Assembly (NCBI RefSeq): GCF_000518485.1
Contig: NZ_JADR01000005.1
Span: 186,001 to 250,000 of the forward strand
DNA length: 64,000 nucleotides
Direction of reading: 5' to 3'
Origin: Olleya marilimosa CAM030
GTDB taxonomy: Bacteria > Bacteroidota > Bacteroidia > Flavobacteriales > Flavobacteriaceae
The position numbers and the translations under genes were made by a program. Positions within the stretch are counted from its first letter, which is position 1, and each line of letters begins with the position of its first letter. The notes under the pieces were generated by a model that was not told the origin of the DNA, made no database searches, and worked only from the letters and a program-made list of their open reading frames with translations. Positions 44,273 to 53,372 of this stretch are shown in pieces.

Positions 44273-45013
44273 TTAATCTCTAATCTTCTTCTTACGTAAT
44301 TCAAAATTCTGACCTAAGTAAACTTTACGTACCATTTCGTCATTAGCCAATTCTTCAGGTTCTCCTGCTTTTAAAATACTTCCTTCAAACATTAAATAAG
44401 TTCTATCTGTAATAGCTAACGTCTCTTGTACGTTGTGGTCTGTAATTAAAATACCAATATTTTTTTTGGTTAATTGCGCTACAATACGTTGTATGTCTTC
44501 TACAGCAACAGGGTCAACACCAGCAAAAGGTTCGTCTAATAAAATAAAGCTAGGGTTAGTGGCTAAGGCACGTGCGATTTCGGTACGACGACGTTCTCCA
44601 CCAGACAATAAATCACCTCTACTTTTACGGATATGACCTAAACTAAACTCTTCAATTAAAGCTTCCATCCTGTGCAATTGTTCTTTTTTGCTCAGTTTGG
44701 TCATTTGTAAAACACTTAATATGTTGTCTTCTATACTTAATTTTCTAAATACAGACGCTTCTTGTGCTAGATAGCCAATACCATTTTGTGCACGTTTGTA
44801 CATAGGGTAATTGGTAATGTTAGTGTCATCTAAATAGATGTTACCAGCATTAGGTTTTACCAATCCAACAGTCATGTAAAACGAGGTTGTTTTTCCTGCA
44901 CCATTAGGACCTAATAGTCCAACAATTTCGCCTTGACTTACTTCAAGAGATACGTCTTTTACAACTTTACGTCCACTGTAGGACTTCATTAAATGTTCGG
45001 CTCTTAGCTTCAT
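44273..45013 (-). CDS. lptB: LPS export ABC transporter ATPase LptB
   Basis: This ATPase powers LptBFG, which extracts lipopolysaccharide from the inner membrane. The 246 residues carry Walker [10 protein letters not shown] near residue 36, signature [15 protein letters not shown] and Walker [14 protein letters not shown]. The [13 protein letters not shown] segment and the [16 protein letters not shown] run are diagnostic of LptB rather than of other small ATPases. The start ATG is well placed ([14 protein letters not shown]). The LptF/G and LptA/C partners are not in the window. Confidence 0.95.
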   Translation of the reverse strand: MKLRAEHLMKSYSGRKVVKDVSLEVSQGEIVGLLGPNGAGKTTSFYMTVGLVKPNAGNIYLDDTNITNYPMYKRAQNGIGYLAQEASVFRKLSIEDNILSVLQMTKLSKKEQLHRMEALIEEFSLGHIRKSRGDLLSGGERRRTEIARALATNPSFILLDEPFAGVDPVAVEDIQRIVAQLTKKNIGILITDHNVQETLAITDRTYLMFEGSILKAGEPEELANDEMVRKVYLGQNFELRKKKIRD

Positions 45014-45094
45014 TTGGTGTTTTTAATTGCTCTAAAAATAAGCATTTCAGTATAACTTATAAAAAAGGTACTTTAATTTATATAAAGTTTAACC

Positions 45095-45451
45095 TTATTG
45101 ATTTTTATCTTGTGCTTCTAAAGCTTCCCAAAACTCATAAGCACGTCTTAAATGAGGTATAACTATTGTACCACCAATTAACGTGGCAATGCTTAGGGTT
45201 TCCATTACTTGCTCTTTAGATAATCCTTCTTTATAACTAGACTCTAAATGGTATTTAATACAGTCATCGCAACGTAAAACGGTAGAGGCTACTAAACCTA
45301 ATAGCTCTTTAGTTTTTACGTCTAAAGCACCTTCTGTAAAGGCATTTGTATCTAAATTAAAAATACGTTTGATTATTTTGTTGTTATCGCCTAGAATTTT
45401 ATCATTCATTTTTTCGCGATAGTCGTTAAATTCTTTAACTAGTTCTGACAT
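45095..45451 (-). CDS. Carboxymuconolactone decarboxylase family protein (AhpD-like)
   Basis: This 118-residue protein has the CMD fold. LRCDDCIKYHLESSYKEGLSKEQV carries the CxxC pair and His seen in AhpD-like enzymes that have peroxidase or disulfide-reducing roles. It overlaps the 3' end of tatC by 17 bases, so the two are cotranscribed on the minus strand. The start at MSELVKEFNDYREKMND agrees with family members. The role near tatC is unknown, though the gene order tatC-CMD recurs in Bacteroidetes by my recollection. Confidence 0.9.
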   Translation of the reverse strand: MSELVKEFNDYREKMNDKILGDNNKIIKRIFNLDTNAFTEGALDVKTKELLGLVASTVLRCDDCIKYHLESSYKEGLSKEQVMETLSIATLIGGTIVIPHLRRAYEFWEALEAQDKNQ

Positions 45452-46271
45452 TTTTTTTTCGTTTTTTATTTTCGTTTTTCACTACAATTCGAGAGATATG
45501 AATACTAACTTCATACAAAATTAGTACAGGTATCGCTACAATTATTTGACTTGCTACATCTGGAGGTGTTATGACTGCAGATAAAATTAGAACGATGACT
45601 AAAGCAAATTTTCTGTATTTTTTTAAAAACTGAGGCGTTACCAAACCAACTTTTGTTAAAAAGTAGATTAATATTGGTAGCTCAAAGATAATTCCGGAAG
45701 CTAAAACTGAGGCTCTAATTAATCCAATGTAAGATGAAATGTCAATCTCGTTGGAAACTTCTGAGCTGACAGAGTAGGTTCCTAAAAAGTTTATTGATAA
45801 AGGTGTGATAATGTAGTATCCAAATAAGACACCCATAAAAAATAGTAATGAGGATATAATAATAAAGCCTGTAGATGTTCGACGCTCTTTAGACGTTAGA
45901 CCAGGACTTATAAATCGCCATAATTGATATACTACATACGGAAAGGCTACAATAAAACCAGCATAAATGGAGGTCCAAATATGTATTGAGAATTGTCCTG
46001 CCATTTCACGGTTTTGTATTATAAACGGAAACGAATCTGCACAAAAACTCATGTCGTCTAATCCAAAAAATTGAGACATTTGACACAACCATTGGTAGGT
46101 TGGAAAGTTCATTTTTTGTGGAGCAAATAAGATATTGTCAAATAAGACGCTTGGAAAACAAAAAGCAATTGTACCACATATGACTACAGCAGTTACAATT
46201 CTTATTAAATGCCATCTTAAATCCTCAAGATGATCTAAAAAAGACATCTCGTTTACATTTTTTTTTGCCAT
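45435..46271 (-). CDS. tatC: Twin-arginine translocase subunit TatC
   Basis: TatC is the receptor for folded twin-arginine proteins at the inner membrane. The 278 residues have six membrane helices. The N-terminus EMSFLDHLEDLRWHLIRI matches the conserved FLDHLEELR region, and PYVVYQLWRFISPGLTSKERR is the signature loop. A longer periplasmic insertion (QKMNFPTYQWLCQMSQFF and after) is typical of Bacteroidetes TatC. TatA is not in the window. The gene starts one base from the end of kdsD and overlaps the CMD gene. Confidence 0.95.
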   Translation of the reverse strand: MAKKNVNEMSFLDHLEDLRWHLIRIVTAVVICGTIAFCFPSVLFDNILFAPQKMNFPTYQWLCQMSQFFGLDDMSFCADSFPFIIQNREMAGQFSIHIWTSIYAGFIVAFPYVVYQLWRFISPGLTSKERRTSTGFIIISSLLFFMGVLFGYYIITPLSINFLGTYSVSSEVSNEIDISSYIGLIRASVLASGIIFELPILIYFLTKVGLVTPQFLKKYRKFALVIVLILSAVITPPDVASQIIVAIPVLILYEVSIHISRIVVKNENKKRKKNVRTS

Positions 46272-47236
46272 TATAATATTCCTTCTCTTATTAAATCATG
46301 GATGTGTACAACACCAGCGTACTTGCCATCTTTTTGTACTAATAATTGTGATATACCATAAGTTTCTAAAACTTCCATAGCATCAATAGCCATAGCATCC
46401 TCATCGATACGTTTTGGATTAGCACTCATAATATCTTTAGCAGTTAGGTCACTAAAGTTATCTACTTTACTAAGCATACGTCTTAAATCTCCATCAGTAA
46501 TAATACCAACAATGTTATTGTTTTCGGTTACAGCAGTCACGCCTAACATTTTTTCAGATATTTCTACAATAACCTGTTTTATATTAGTATCTAAAGTAAC
46601 TTCTGGTTTTTGATTTACAGAAGAAATGTCTTGCACTCTTAAATACAATTTTTTTCCTAAAGCTCCTCCTGGATGGTATTTTGCAAAGTCTTTGCTAGAA
46701 AAACCTCTTAATTCTAAAAGACTAACAGCTAAAGCGTCACCTAAAACTAATTGAGCAGTAGTACTTGTTGTTGGTGCTAAATTATTAGGACAAGCTTCTT
46801 TCTCTACAAATGCATTTAAAACAAAATCGGCTTGTTGGCCTAAAAACGAATCTTTATTACCAGTTATGGCAATCATTTTGTTTTTAGCATTTTTAATCAA
46901 TGGTACCAAAACTTTGATTTCTGGTGTGTTTCCACTTTTAGAAATACAAATAACCACATCGTCTTGAAGTATTAATCCTAGGTCACCATGGATAGCATCT
47001 GCAGCATGCATAAACACAGCAGGAGTACCTGTTGAGTTTAGCGTAGCAACTATTTTTGTTGCTATAATAGCACTTTTACCTATACCAGTAATAATGACTC
47101 TACCCTTAGAATTATAGATTAATTCCACAGCTTCAGCAAAGTCGTTATCTATTAAATTTGATAAATTTAATATGGACTGTCCTTCTAGTTTAATAGTTTC
47201 TTTGGCACTACTAATAATGGAAGCTTTTGTTTTCAA
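46271..47236 (-). CDS. kdsD: Arabinose-5-phosphate isomerase, KpsF/GutQ family
   Basis: This enzyme converts ribulose-5-phosphate to arabinose-5-phosphate, the first step to Kdo for lipopolysaccharide. The 321 residues contain a SIS domain (about 35-170; GRVIITGIGKSAIIATKI and CISKSGNTPEIKVL) and two CBS domains (about 205-320; ITDGDLRRMLSK). The ACPNNLAPTTSTTAQLVLGDAL segment is diagnostic of the KpsF/GutQ group. It overlaps the tatC start by one base. The gene ends the left side of a divergent region with recQ. Confidence 0.95.
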   Translation of the reverse strand: MKTKASIISSAKETIKLEGQSILNLSNLIDNDFAEAVELIYNSKGRVIITGIGKSAIIATKIVATLNSTGTPAVFMHAADAIHGDLGLILQDDVVICISKSGNTPEIKVLVPLIKNAKNKMIAITGNKDSFLGQQADFVLNAFVEKEACPNNLAPTTSTTAQLVLGDALAVSLLELRGFSSKDFAKYHPGGALGKKLYLRVQDISSVNQKPEVTLDTNIKQVIVEISEKMLGVTAVTENNNIVGIITDGDLRRMLSKVDNFSDLTAKDIMSANPKRIDEDAMAIDAMEVLETYGISQLLVQKDGKYAGVVHIHDLIREGIL

Positions 47237-47431
47237 TGTGTTTAATTTTTTTGGTTTATAAAGATTTTACTATCTTTAGTCTTAATCTAAATCACCTTAA
47301 GATAATTAGATTAATATTTTCGACAAATTTAGCGAAAAAATTGAGAGGGGAATTCAATTCTTAGCAACTATTTATAGTTTGTCAAAAGTATGTAAGTGTA
47401 AATAATTAATTAAATACGAAAGTTATACATA

Positions 47432-49624
47432 GTGAAAAGCGATTTGCATTCAGCACTAAAAAAATACTTTGGCTTTGGCGAGTTTAAAGGGCTTCAAGAA
47501 CAAGTCATTAAAAGTATCTTAGAACAAAAAAATACATTTGTAATTATGCCTACAGGTGGTGGTAAAAGTTTATGCTACCAACTACCTGCATTAATGCAAG
47601 AAGGAACAGCAATAGTTGTATCGCCTTTAATTGCTTTAATGAAAAATCAGGTGGATGCTATTAGAGGTGTGTCCAATGAAAACGGTGTGGCTCATGTTTT
47701 AAATTCGTCTTTAAATAAGACCGAAATTAAACAAGTCAAGGAAGACATTACTAATGGGATTACTAAATTATTATATGTAGCACCAGAATCCTTAACTAAA
47801 GAAGAAAATGTAGAGTTTTTGCGTACAGTAAAAATCTCTTTCATGGCAGTGGATGAAGCCCATTGTATTAGTGAATGGGGTCACGATTTTAGACCAGAAT
47901 ACCGTAATTTAAGATCTATAATTAGACGTATTGGTGATAATATTCCTATAATTGGTTTAACAGCTACAGCTACGCCAAAGGTACAAGAAGATATTCTTAA
48001 AAATTTAGGGATGAATGATGCTAATACATTTAAAGCGTCATTTAATAGACCTAATTTATATTACGAAATACGTCCAAAAACTAAAAACGTAGATGCTGAT
48101 ATTATACGTTTTGTAAAACAAAATGAAGGTAAATCCGGAATTATATACTGTTTAAGTCGTAAACGCGTAGAGGAGTTAGCTCAAGTACTACAAGTTAATG
48201 GTATTAAAGCAGTACCATATCATGCAGGTTTGGATGCCAAAAAACGATCCAATCACCAAGACATGTTTTTAATGGAAGACATTGACGTTGTTGTGGCTAC
48301 GATTGCTTTTGGTATGGGAATAGACAAGCCAGATGTACGTTTTGTAATACATCACGATATACCTAAAAGTATAGAAAGTTACTATCAAGAGACTGGTCGT
48401 GCAGGACGTGATGGAGGAGAAGGGCATTGCTTAGCCTATTATGCTTACAAGGATATTGAAAAATTAGAGAAGTTTATGTCAGGTAAACCAGTAGCAGAGC
48501 AAGAAATTGGTCAAGCGTTACTGCAAGAGGTTGTCGCTTTCGCGGAAACTTCAATATCGCGACGTAAATTTATATTACATTACTTTGGTGAGTCATTTGA
48601 TAACAAAACTGGAGAAGGTGGCGATATGGATGATAATATGCGTCATCCAAAAGAAAAACAAGAAGCAAAAGACGACGTTAAACTTGTCCTAGAAATTGTT
48701 GATGCAACCAATGAAAAATATAAAGCTAAAGAGTTAGTTAATGTTATTGTTGGTAAATCCAACGCTTTAATTAGCTCTCATAAAACTGACGAACAACCAT
48801 TTTTTGGTAAAGGAAAAGAAAAAGACAAGTCTTATTGGATGGCTTTAACACGTCAGATATTAGTTTCAGGATCTTTAAAAAAGGATATTGAAACTTATGG
48901 TGTGATTAAACTTACAGAAAAAGGTAAGGATTTTATCAAAAACCCTCAGTCTTTTATGATGACCAAAGATCATGAGTTTGGTGACGAGTCTGACAACACA
49001 ATTGTTACTGCCGAAAGTGGTGGAGGTGCAGTAGTGGACGAGACTTTAATGAAAATGCTTAAGGACTTAAGAAAAACTAATGCAAAAAAATTAGGGGTAC
49101 CTCCTTTTGTAATATTTCAAGATCCATCTTTAGAGGATATGGCCTTAAAATATCCTGTGTCTGTTGAAGAGTTATCAAACGTTCATGGTGTAGGAGAGGG
49201 TAAAGCTAAAAAATATGGTAAAGACTTTGTCGCGCTTATCGCAAATTATGTAGAGGATAACGATATTACAAGACCAGATGATTTAGTTGTAAAATCAACA
49301 GGTAGTAACTCTGGACTTAAATTATACATCATCCAAAATGTAGACCGAAAATTACCATTAACAGATATTGCTTCTGCAAAAGGCATGGAAATGTCTGCGT
49401 TTATTAAAGAAATGGAAGCTATTGTTTTTTCTGGAACAAAACTAAATATTGATTATTGGATTAATGATATTTTAGATGAAGATCAACAGGAAGAAATCCA
49501 TGATTATTTTATGGAATCGCAAACAGATAAAATAGACGTTGCTATTGATGAGTTTGATGGAGATTATGATGACGAAGAGCTACGATTATATCGTATTAAA
49601 TTTATAAGCGAAGTCGCAAACTAA
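47432..49624 (+). CDS. recQ: ATP-dependent DNA helicase RecQ
   Basis: RecQ unwinds DNA during recombination and fork repair. The 730 residues start at GTG (47432-47434). Walker A MPTGGGKSLCYQLPAL is near residue 38, the DEAH box is in AVDEAHCISEWGHDFRPEYR, and motif VI is in SYYQETGRAGRDG. The RQC region and an HRDC domain (near 520-600; FVIFQDPSLEDMALKYP) follow. An extra C-terminal helical tail of about 130 residues is as in Bacteroidetes RecQ. The zinc-binding Cys cluster normally in RecQ appears incomplete in this copy, which is usual for a flavobacterial subgroup. A terminator follows at 49651. Confidence 0.94.
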   Translation: MKSDLHSALKKYFGFGEFKGLQEQVIKSILEQKNTFVIMPTGGGKSLCYQLPALMQEGTAIVVSPLIALMKNQVDAIRGVSNENGVAHVLNSSLNKTEIKQVKEDITNGITKLLYVAPESLTKEENVEFLRTVKISFMAVDEAHCISEWGHDFRPEYRNLRSIIRRIGDNIPIIGLTATATPKVQEDILKNLGMNDANTFKASFNRPNLYYEIRPKTKNVDADIIRFVKQNEGKSGIIYCLSRKRVEELAQVLQVNGIKAVPYHAGLDAKKRSNHQDMFLMEDIDVVVATIAFGMGIDKPDVRFVIHHDIPKSIESYYQETGRAGRDGGEGHCLAYYAYKDIEKLEKFMSGKPVAEQEIGQALLQEVVAFAETSISRRKFILHYFGESFDNKTGEGGDMDDNMRHPKEKQEAKDDVKLVLEIVDATNEKYKAKELVNVIVGKSNALISSHKTDEQPFFGKGKEKDKSYWMALTRQILVSGSLKKDIETYGVIKLTEKGKDFIKNPQSFMMTKDHEFGDESDNTIVTAESGGGAVVDETLMKMLKDLRKTNAKKLGVPPFVIFQDPSLEDMALKYPVSVEELSNVHGVGEGKAKKYGKDFVALIANYVEDNDITRPDDLVVKSTGSNSGLKLYIIQNVDRKLPLTDIASAKGMEMSAFIKEMEAIVFSGTKLNIDYWINDILDEDQQEEIHDYFMESQTDKIDVAIDEFDGDYDDEELRLYRIKFISEVAN

Positions 49625-49650
49625 TTATAAAACCAGATAGGATTTTATTA

Positions 49651-49684
49651 AAGACCTAACACGTTAATTTGTTAGGTCTTTTTT
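49651..49684. terminator. Terminator at the 3' ends of recQ and the convergent small gene
   Basis: A perfect 10-bp stem (AAGACCTAAC and its complement) with a 10-base loop is followed by a T-run. It begins 27 bases after the recQ stop and includes the stop codon of the gene that runs the other way (49664), so the two genes share this end. Confidence 0.75.
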
Positions 49685-50158
49685 GTTTTCTTCTGCTACT
49701 TCTAGTTCATCCACTCCTTCTGCTTCAAGAGGTGTAAAAGTAATGGTATGTTTTTTTACCTTAAGGGTTATATTTTTAATTGCAGATCGTTTAATATTCT
49801 CGGCTGCTTCTTTTTCAATTTCAAAATCTATTCTAGTAACGTAACCATCAAAAACGCCCATATTTTCTGACTCAAACTCATCCATATCAGATTTTAAATC
49901 TAAGGTGTGGTCATTGTTAACCATTATAAGCCTAGCGCCTTTTTTTGCTTTAATATTTAATTTACCAACAATAAACGTTTGTAAAAAATAATAGCCACCA
50001 AGCTCTGCATAGCCAGCATAAATTACATTTTGATCTGCAATACCAACAGGTTGGTCTTCGCTATGTTTTAAAATAGTTTCAATATAATTAGTATCTGCTA
50101 ATTGGTCTTGTTTTTGTCCTTTATCACTTCTTCCAAATAGCTTAGTAAATACACTCAT
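49664..50158 (-). CDS. Conserved hypothetical protein
   Basis: With the ATG at 50156-50158 this is 164 residues, starting MSVFTKLFGRSDKGQ. A frame extension to 50188 adds ten residues unlike a start. No signal peptide or membrane helix is seen. The middle (IYAGYAELGGYYFLQTFIVGKL, then KKGARLIMVNNDHTLDL) looks like mixed alpha/beta, and a charged tail follows (KEAAENIKRSAIKNITLKV). I do not recognise the family. It ends inside the shared terminator with recQ and is followed upstream by the divergent peptidyl-prolyl isomerase gene. Confidence 0.7.
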   Translation of the reverse strand: MSVFTKLFGRSDKGQKQDQLADTNYIETILKHSEDQPVGIADQNVIYAGYAELGGYYFLQTFIVGKLNIKAKKGARLIMVNNDHTLDLKSDMDEFESENMGVFDGYVTRIDFEIEKEAAENIKRSAIKNITLKVKKHTITFTPLEAEGVDELEVAEENKKDLTN

Positions 50159-50255
50159 AATAATTTTTAATTTTTTCAAATCTAACAAAATTTAGTAAAA
50201 CAAGGATTGGATAAAAAAAATCATCTGTCAGCCCTTATAACTTTTAACTTCTTTA

Positions 50256-50263
50256 TATCTTTG
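50256..50263 (+). promoter_or_regulatory. Possible -7 element before the peptidyl-prolyl isomerase gene
   Basis: TATCTTTG at 50256-50263 matches the TAnnTTTG element exactly and lies 22 bases before the start codon. No TTG is found at the proper distance upstream, so only the -7 half is supported. Confidence 0.4.
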
Positions 50264-50285
50264 CAGTTCATTAAAAAACAATGTA

Positions 50286-51218
50286 ATGCAAGACGGTTTA
50301 TACGCAAAATTTAATACGAATAAAGGCGAAATTTTAGTCGCTTTAGAATTTGAGAAAACTCCAGGAACAGTTGGTAACTTTGTTGCTTTGGCAGAAGGGA
50401 ACATGGAAAATGAGGTAAAACCACAAGGAACACCTTATTATGATGGTTTAAAGTTTCATAGAGTTATAGACAATTTTATGATCCAAGGTGGTTGTCCACA
50501 AGGTTCTGGTACAGGTCATCCTGGTTATAAATTTGATGACGAGTTTCATCCTGACTTAAAGCATAGTGGACCTGGAATATTAAGTATGGCTAACTCTGGA
50601 CCTGGTACTAATGGAAGTCAGTTTTTTATTACTCACGTTGCTACAGACTGGTTAGATGGTAACCATACTGTATTTGGAAACGTAGTTAAAGGACAAGACA
50701 TTGTAGATGCTATTGCACAAGGTGACCATATTGAAACTTTAGAAATTGTTAGAGTTGGTGAAGCTGCAGAAAACTTTAATGCAATTGAAGCTTTTAGAAC
50801 ATTTGAAGGTGCAAGAGAAAAACGTATAGCTGCAGAGCGTGAAGCTAAACGTGCTGAGTTAGACAAATTAGCTGCTGGTTTTGAAGAAACTAAAAGTGGT
50901 TTACGTTACCAAATTATTCAAAAAGGAAATGGTAAAAAAGCTGAAAAAGGAAATCAAGTCTCTGTACATTATAAAGGACAATTAGCAGATGGAACTGTCT
51001 TTGATAGTTCTTACAAACGTAATCAACCTTTAGATTTTCAAGTAGGCGTTGGTCAAGTAATTTCTGGATGGGATGAAGGGATTCAATTATTACAAGTTGG
51101 TGATAAAGCCCGCTTTGTTATACCTTCAGATTTAGGTTATGGCTCAAGAGGAGCAGGAGGAGTGATACCACCTGATGCTGTACTTGTATTTGATGTAGAA
51201 CTTGTTGACGTTAAATAA
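50286..51218 (+). CDS. Peptidyl-prolyl isomerase: cyclophilin-FKBP fusion
   Basis: This 310-residue protein combines two unrelated prolyl isomerases. Residues 1-160 are cyclophilin: GLKFHRVIDNFMIQGG, ILSMANSGPGTNGSQFFITH and LDGNHTVFGNV. Residues 205-310 are FKBP: NQVSVHYKGQLADGTVFDSS, VISGWDEGIQLLQVGDKARF and GYGSRGAGGVIPPDA. A charged linker of about 40 residues (EGAREKRIAAEREAKRAELD) joins them. Such dual-family proteins occur in Bacteroidetes and some protists. No signal peptide is seen, so it should be cytosolic and assist folding there. Its own -7 element is at 50256 and a terminator at 51268. Confidence 0.93.
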   Translation: MQDGLYAKFNTNKGEILVALEFEKTPGTVGNFVALAEGNMENEVKPQGTPYYDGLKFHRVIDNFMIQGGCPQGSGTGHPGYKFDDEFHPDLKHSGPGILSMANSGPGTNGSQFFITHVATDWLDGNHTVFGNVVKGQDIVDAIAQGDHIETLEIVRVGEAAENFNAIEAFRTFEGAREKRIAAEREAKRAELDKLAAGFEETKSGLRYQIIQKGNGKKAEKGNQVSVHYKGQLADGTVFDSSYKRNQPLDFQVGVGQVISGWDEGIQLLQVGDKARFVIPSDLGYGSRGAGGVIPPDAVLVFDVELVDVK

Positions 51219-51267
51219 CAAACACTTATTTTCATTTAGATAGCCTGAATGAAAGTTTTAAATACTT

Positions 51268-51304
51268 AAAACCTTAAAAGTGTAAAATCTTTTGAGGTTT
51301 TTTT
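51268..51304 (+). terminator. Terminator after the cyclophilin-FKBP gene
   Basis: A 13-bp stem with one G-U pair (AAAACCTTAAAAG with CTTTTGAGGTTTT) and an 8-base loop is followed by a T-run, 50 bases after the stop codon and 16 bases before the next start. Confidence 0.7.
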
Positions 51305-51319
51305 ATTTACTTTTATCAA

Positions 51320-51862
51320 ATGACAGACCAACAATTAGAAAAATTAAAGTACCCAATAGGAAAATTTGAATGTCCTTCCACTATAACACAAGCAACTATT
51401 GATGCATGGCTATCTATATTAAAACATTTGCCTAATAGATTAGAGCAGTTAGTCGCCAACTTATCAGATAAGCAATTAGATACAGTATATAGACCAAAAG
51501 GCTGGACTATTAGACAAGTTATACATCATATAGCAGATAGTCATCATCATAGTTATATTAGATTTAAATGGGCAATGACGGAAGATAATCCAGTTATAAA
51601 AGCTTATAATGAAAACACTTGGGCTGCTCAACATGACTATAATCAGCCTATAGAGCTATCCTTACTCCATATAAAAGTGGTACATGCCAAATTAGTTTAT
51701 TATTTAAAAGGTCTAACTATCCAGCAATTACAGCGCACTTTTATTCATCCTGAAACTAATGAAACTGTGACTTTGGATAAAAACTTAGGTAATTACGCTT
51801 GGCACAGTAATCATCATTATGCACATATTGAAAACACGCTAAAGCGTGAAGGTTGGATTTAA
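51320..51862 (+). CDS. YfiT/DinB-like putative metal-dependent hydrolase or bacillithiol transferase
   Basis: This 180-residue protein has the four-helix DinB/YfiT fold. GWTIRQVIHHIADSHHHSYIR near residues 60-80 carries the metal-binding His pair. HSNHHYAHIENTLKREGW at the end supplies the third and fourth His. The N-terminus LEKLKYPIGKFECP is the YfiT family start. YfiT proteins are described as putative metal-dependent hydrolases or bacillithiol S-transferases; the true reaction in Bacteroidetes is unknown. No membrane segment is present. It follows the terminator at 51268. Confidence 0.9.
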   Translation: MTDQQLEKLKYPIGKFECPSTITQATIDAWLSILKHLPNRLEQLVANLSDKQLDTVYRPKGWTIRQVIHHIADSHHHSYIRFKWAMTEDNPVIKAYNENTWAAQHDYNQPIELSLLHIKVVHAKLVYYLKGLTIQQLQRTFIHPETNETVTLDKNLGNYAWHSNHHYAHIENTLKREGWI

Positions 51863-51942
51863 AAACTATGGTTTGTTTAGTGTAAAATTTTAATTTCATT
51901 TTAAAATCTTAAATTGCTACTAAACTTTAAATACACCTAATT

Positions 51943-52275
51943 ATGAGTACTATTCAATTTGAAGATTTTACCAAAGTAGATTTACGTGTTGGTACTATTT
52001 TAGAAGTTAATGATTTTCCAGAAGCCAGAAATCCAGCTTACCAATTAACTATAGATTTTGGAGGTTTAGGTATTAAAAAAACTAGTGCACAAATTACTAC
52101 CTTGTATAAAAAAGAAGATTTACTAAATAGACAAATTGTTGCTGTTGTTAATTTTCCGCGTAAGCAAATAGCTAAATTTATGAGTGAGTGTTTGTTACTT
52201 GGAGCTGTAGACGGTAAAGATGTTATTTTGTTAAACCCAGAAGCAAAAGTTCCAAACGGAACTACTGTATCATAG
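51943..52275 (+). CDS. csaA: tRNA-binding protein CsaA-like
   Basis: This 110-residue OB-fold protein opens FEDFTKVDLRVGTILEVND, the characteristic start of the tRNA_bind/CsaA family. FPEARNPAYQLTIDFGGLG and SAQITTLYKKEDLLNRQIVAVVNF follow, as does KFMSECLLLGA near the C-terminus. CsaA is described as a tRNA-binding or chaperone-like protein. Cytosolic. It stands 17 bases upstream of the acyltransferase gene, with which it may be cotranscribed. Confidence 0.93.
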   Translation: MSTIQFEDFTKVDLRVGTILEVNDFPEARNPAYQLTIDFGGLGIKKTSAQITTLYKKEDLLNRQIVAVVNFPRKQIAKFMSECLLLGAVDGKDVILLNPEAKVPNGTTVS

Positions 52276-52292
52276 CATTTAGTATAAGGTTT

Positions 52293-53321
52293 TTGAATAA
52301 AATATGGTTACATATTATTAGGGTATACATCCAATTAGGATTGTTTTTTTATTACAATAAAATAATAGTCAAAGGACAATCGTCCCTACCTAAAAATCAA
52401 CCCATTTTATTTTTATCTAATCATCAAAATGGATTATTAGATGCTTTGCTTATTGCTACAAAAACTGGACGCTTTAGCTATTTTTTGACTAGAGCAGCAG
52501 TGTTTAAAAAACCATTAGTTAGCTGGTTTTTGCATAGTTTAAATATGCGACCTGTATATCGCGTAAGAGATGGCTGGAATACCATTACTAAAAACAAATC
52601 TGTTTTTAGTAATACAGTACATCTATTGCATGCCAATAATGCGGTTACTATATTTCCAGAAGGTAATCACAATTTAGAAAGACGAGTCAGACCTTTAAGT
52701 AAAGGTTTTACAAGGATTATTTTAGAGTTTAGACTCCTATATCCTAACCAAGCCATACAATTAATTCCAATAGGGTTAAACTATCAAGATCCTAAAACAA
52801 TGGGTAGTAATGTTTCTGTATATTTTGGAGAAGCTATTCTCTCTAAATCCTATAATCATTTAAATGATTTTGAAGCAACTAATAGAATTAAACAAGATGT
52901 TTTTCAATCCTTAACAAACTTGACAACACAAATACCATTAGCTAATTATAATACTACCTTAGACAGTTTAAATAAGCTTAAAGTAGATTTTACAAATCCC
53001 AAAAGTGTCAATGATTGTATTTTAAGTCAGTTTAAAAACTGTCAAACACAGGCAGTAAAACAATCAAGCTTAAAAGTTATACTAAAACCAATTATTTACC
53101 TTTTGTTATGCTTGCCTATTTTTATTTGGAGACACTATATAAAACCTAAAATTAAGGAGGTTGAGTTTTTATCCACCTTTAGATTTGCCATTAGTATAAC
53201 GCTGGTCCCACTTTGGTTGTTATTAATAGTTGCTACTGTGTGGTTTGCGTTTGGTTTTGCACCAAGTTTAATGTTTATTTTAACAAGTCTATTGTTAATC
53301 TTAGCTTATAATAAAGCATAA
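52293..53321 (+). CDS. Lysophospholipid acyltransferase family protein (PlsC-like)
   Basis: This 342-residue membrane enzyme is a glycerophosphate-type acyltransferase. SNHQNGLLDALLIATKTG holds the catalytic H-x4-D block near residues 42-47. ITIFPEGNHN-like sequence (VTIFPEGNHNLERR) is the block III/IV glycine-glutamate site. Two hydrophobic helices near the C-terminus (ITLVPLWLLLIVATVWFAFG and after) anchor it. It starts at TTG (52293-52295); no ATG is nearby, the next Met being over 80 residues in. It is longer than E. coli PlsC. It may also acylate something other than lysophosphatidate. Confidence 0.85.
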   Translation: MNKIWLHIIRVYIQLGLFFYYNKIIVKGQSSLPKNQPILFLSNHQNGLLDALLIATKTGRFSYFLTRAAVFKKPLVSWFLHSLNMRPVYRVRDGWNTITKNKSVFSNTVHLLHANNAVTIFPEGNHNLERRVRPLSKGFTRIILEFRLLYPNQAIQLIPIGLNYQDPKTMGSNVSVYFGEAILSKSYNHLNDFEATNRIKQDVFQSLTNLTTQIPLANYNTTLDSLNKLKVDFTNPKSVNDCILSQFKNCQTQAVKQSSLKVILKPIIYLLLCLPIFIWRHYIKPKIKEVEFLSTFRFAISITLVPLWLLLIVATVWFAFGFAPSLMFILTSLLLILAYNKA

Positions 53322-53352
53322 AAAAACCTTTTCTTAACTAGAAAAGGTTTTT
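53322..53352. terminator. Bidirectional terminator between acyltransferase and DUF3276 genes
   Basis: A perfect 12-bp stem (AAAAACCTTTTC and its complement) with a 7-base loop starts right after the acyltransferase stop and ends 21 bases before the DUF3276 stop on the other strand. It suits termination in both directions. Confidence 0.85.
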
Positions 53353-53372
53353 ATTATTAGATGAATTTAAGA

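Noticed and set aside
47284-47312. AATCTAA/TTAGATT inverted repeat between kdsD and recQ
   Set aside because: Only 7 bp with a 15-base centre in A/T-rich DNA; expected by chance often enough that I do not call it an operator.
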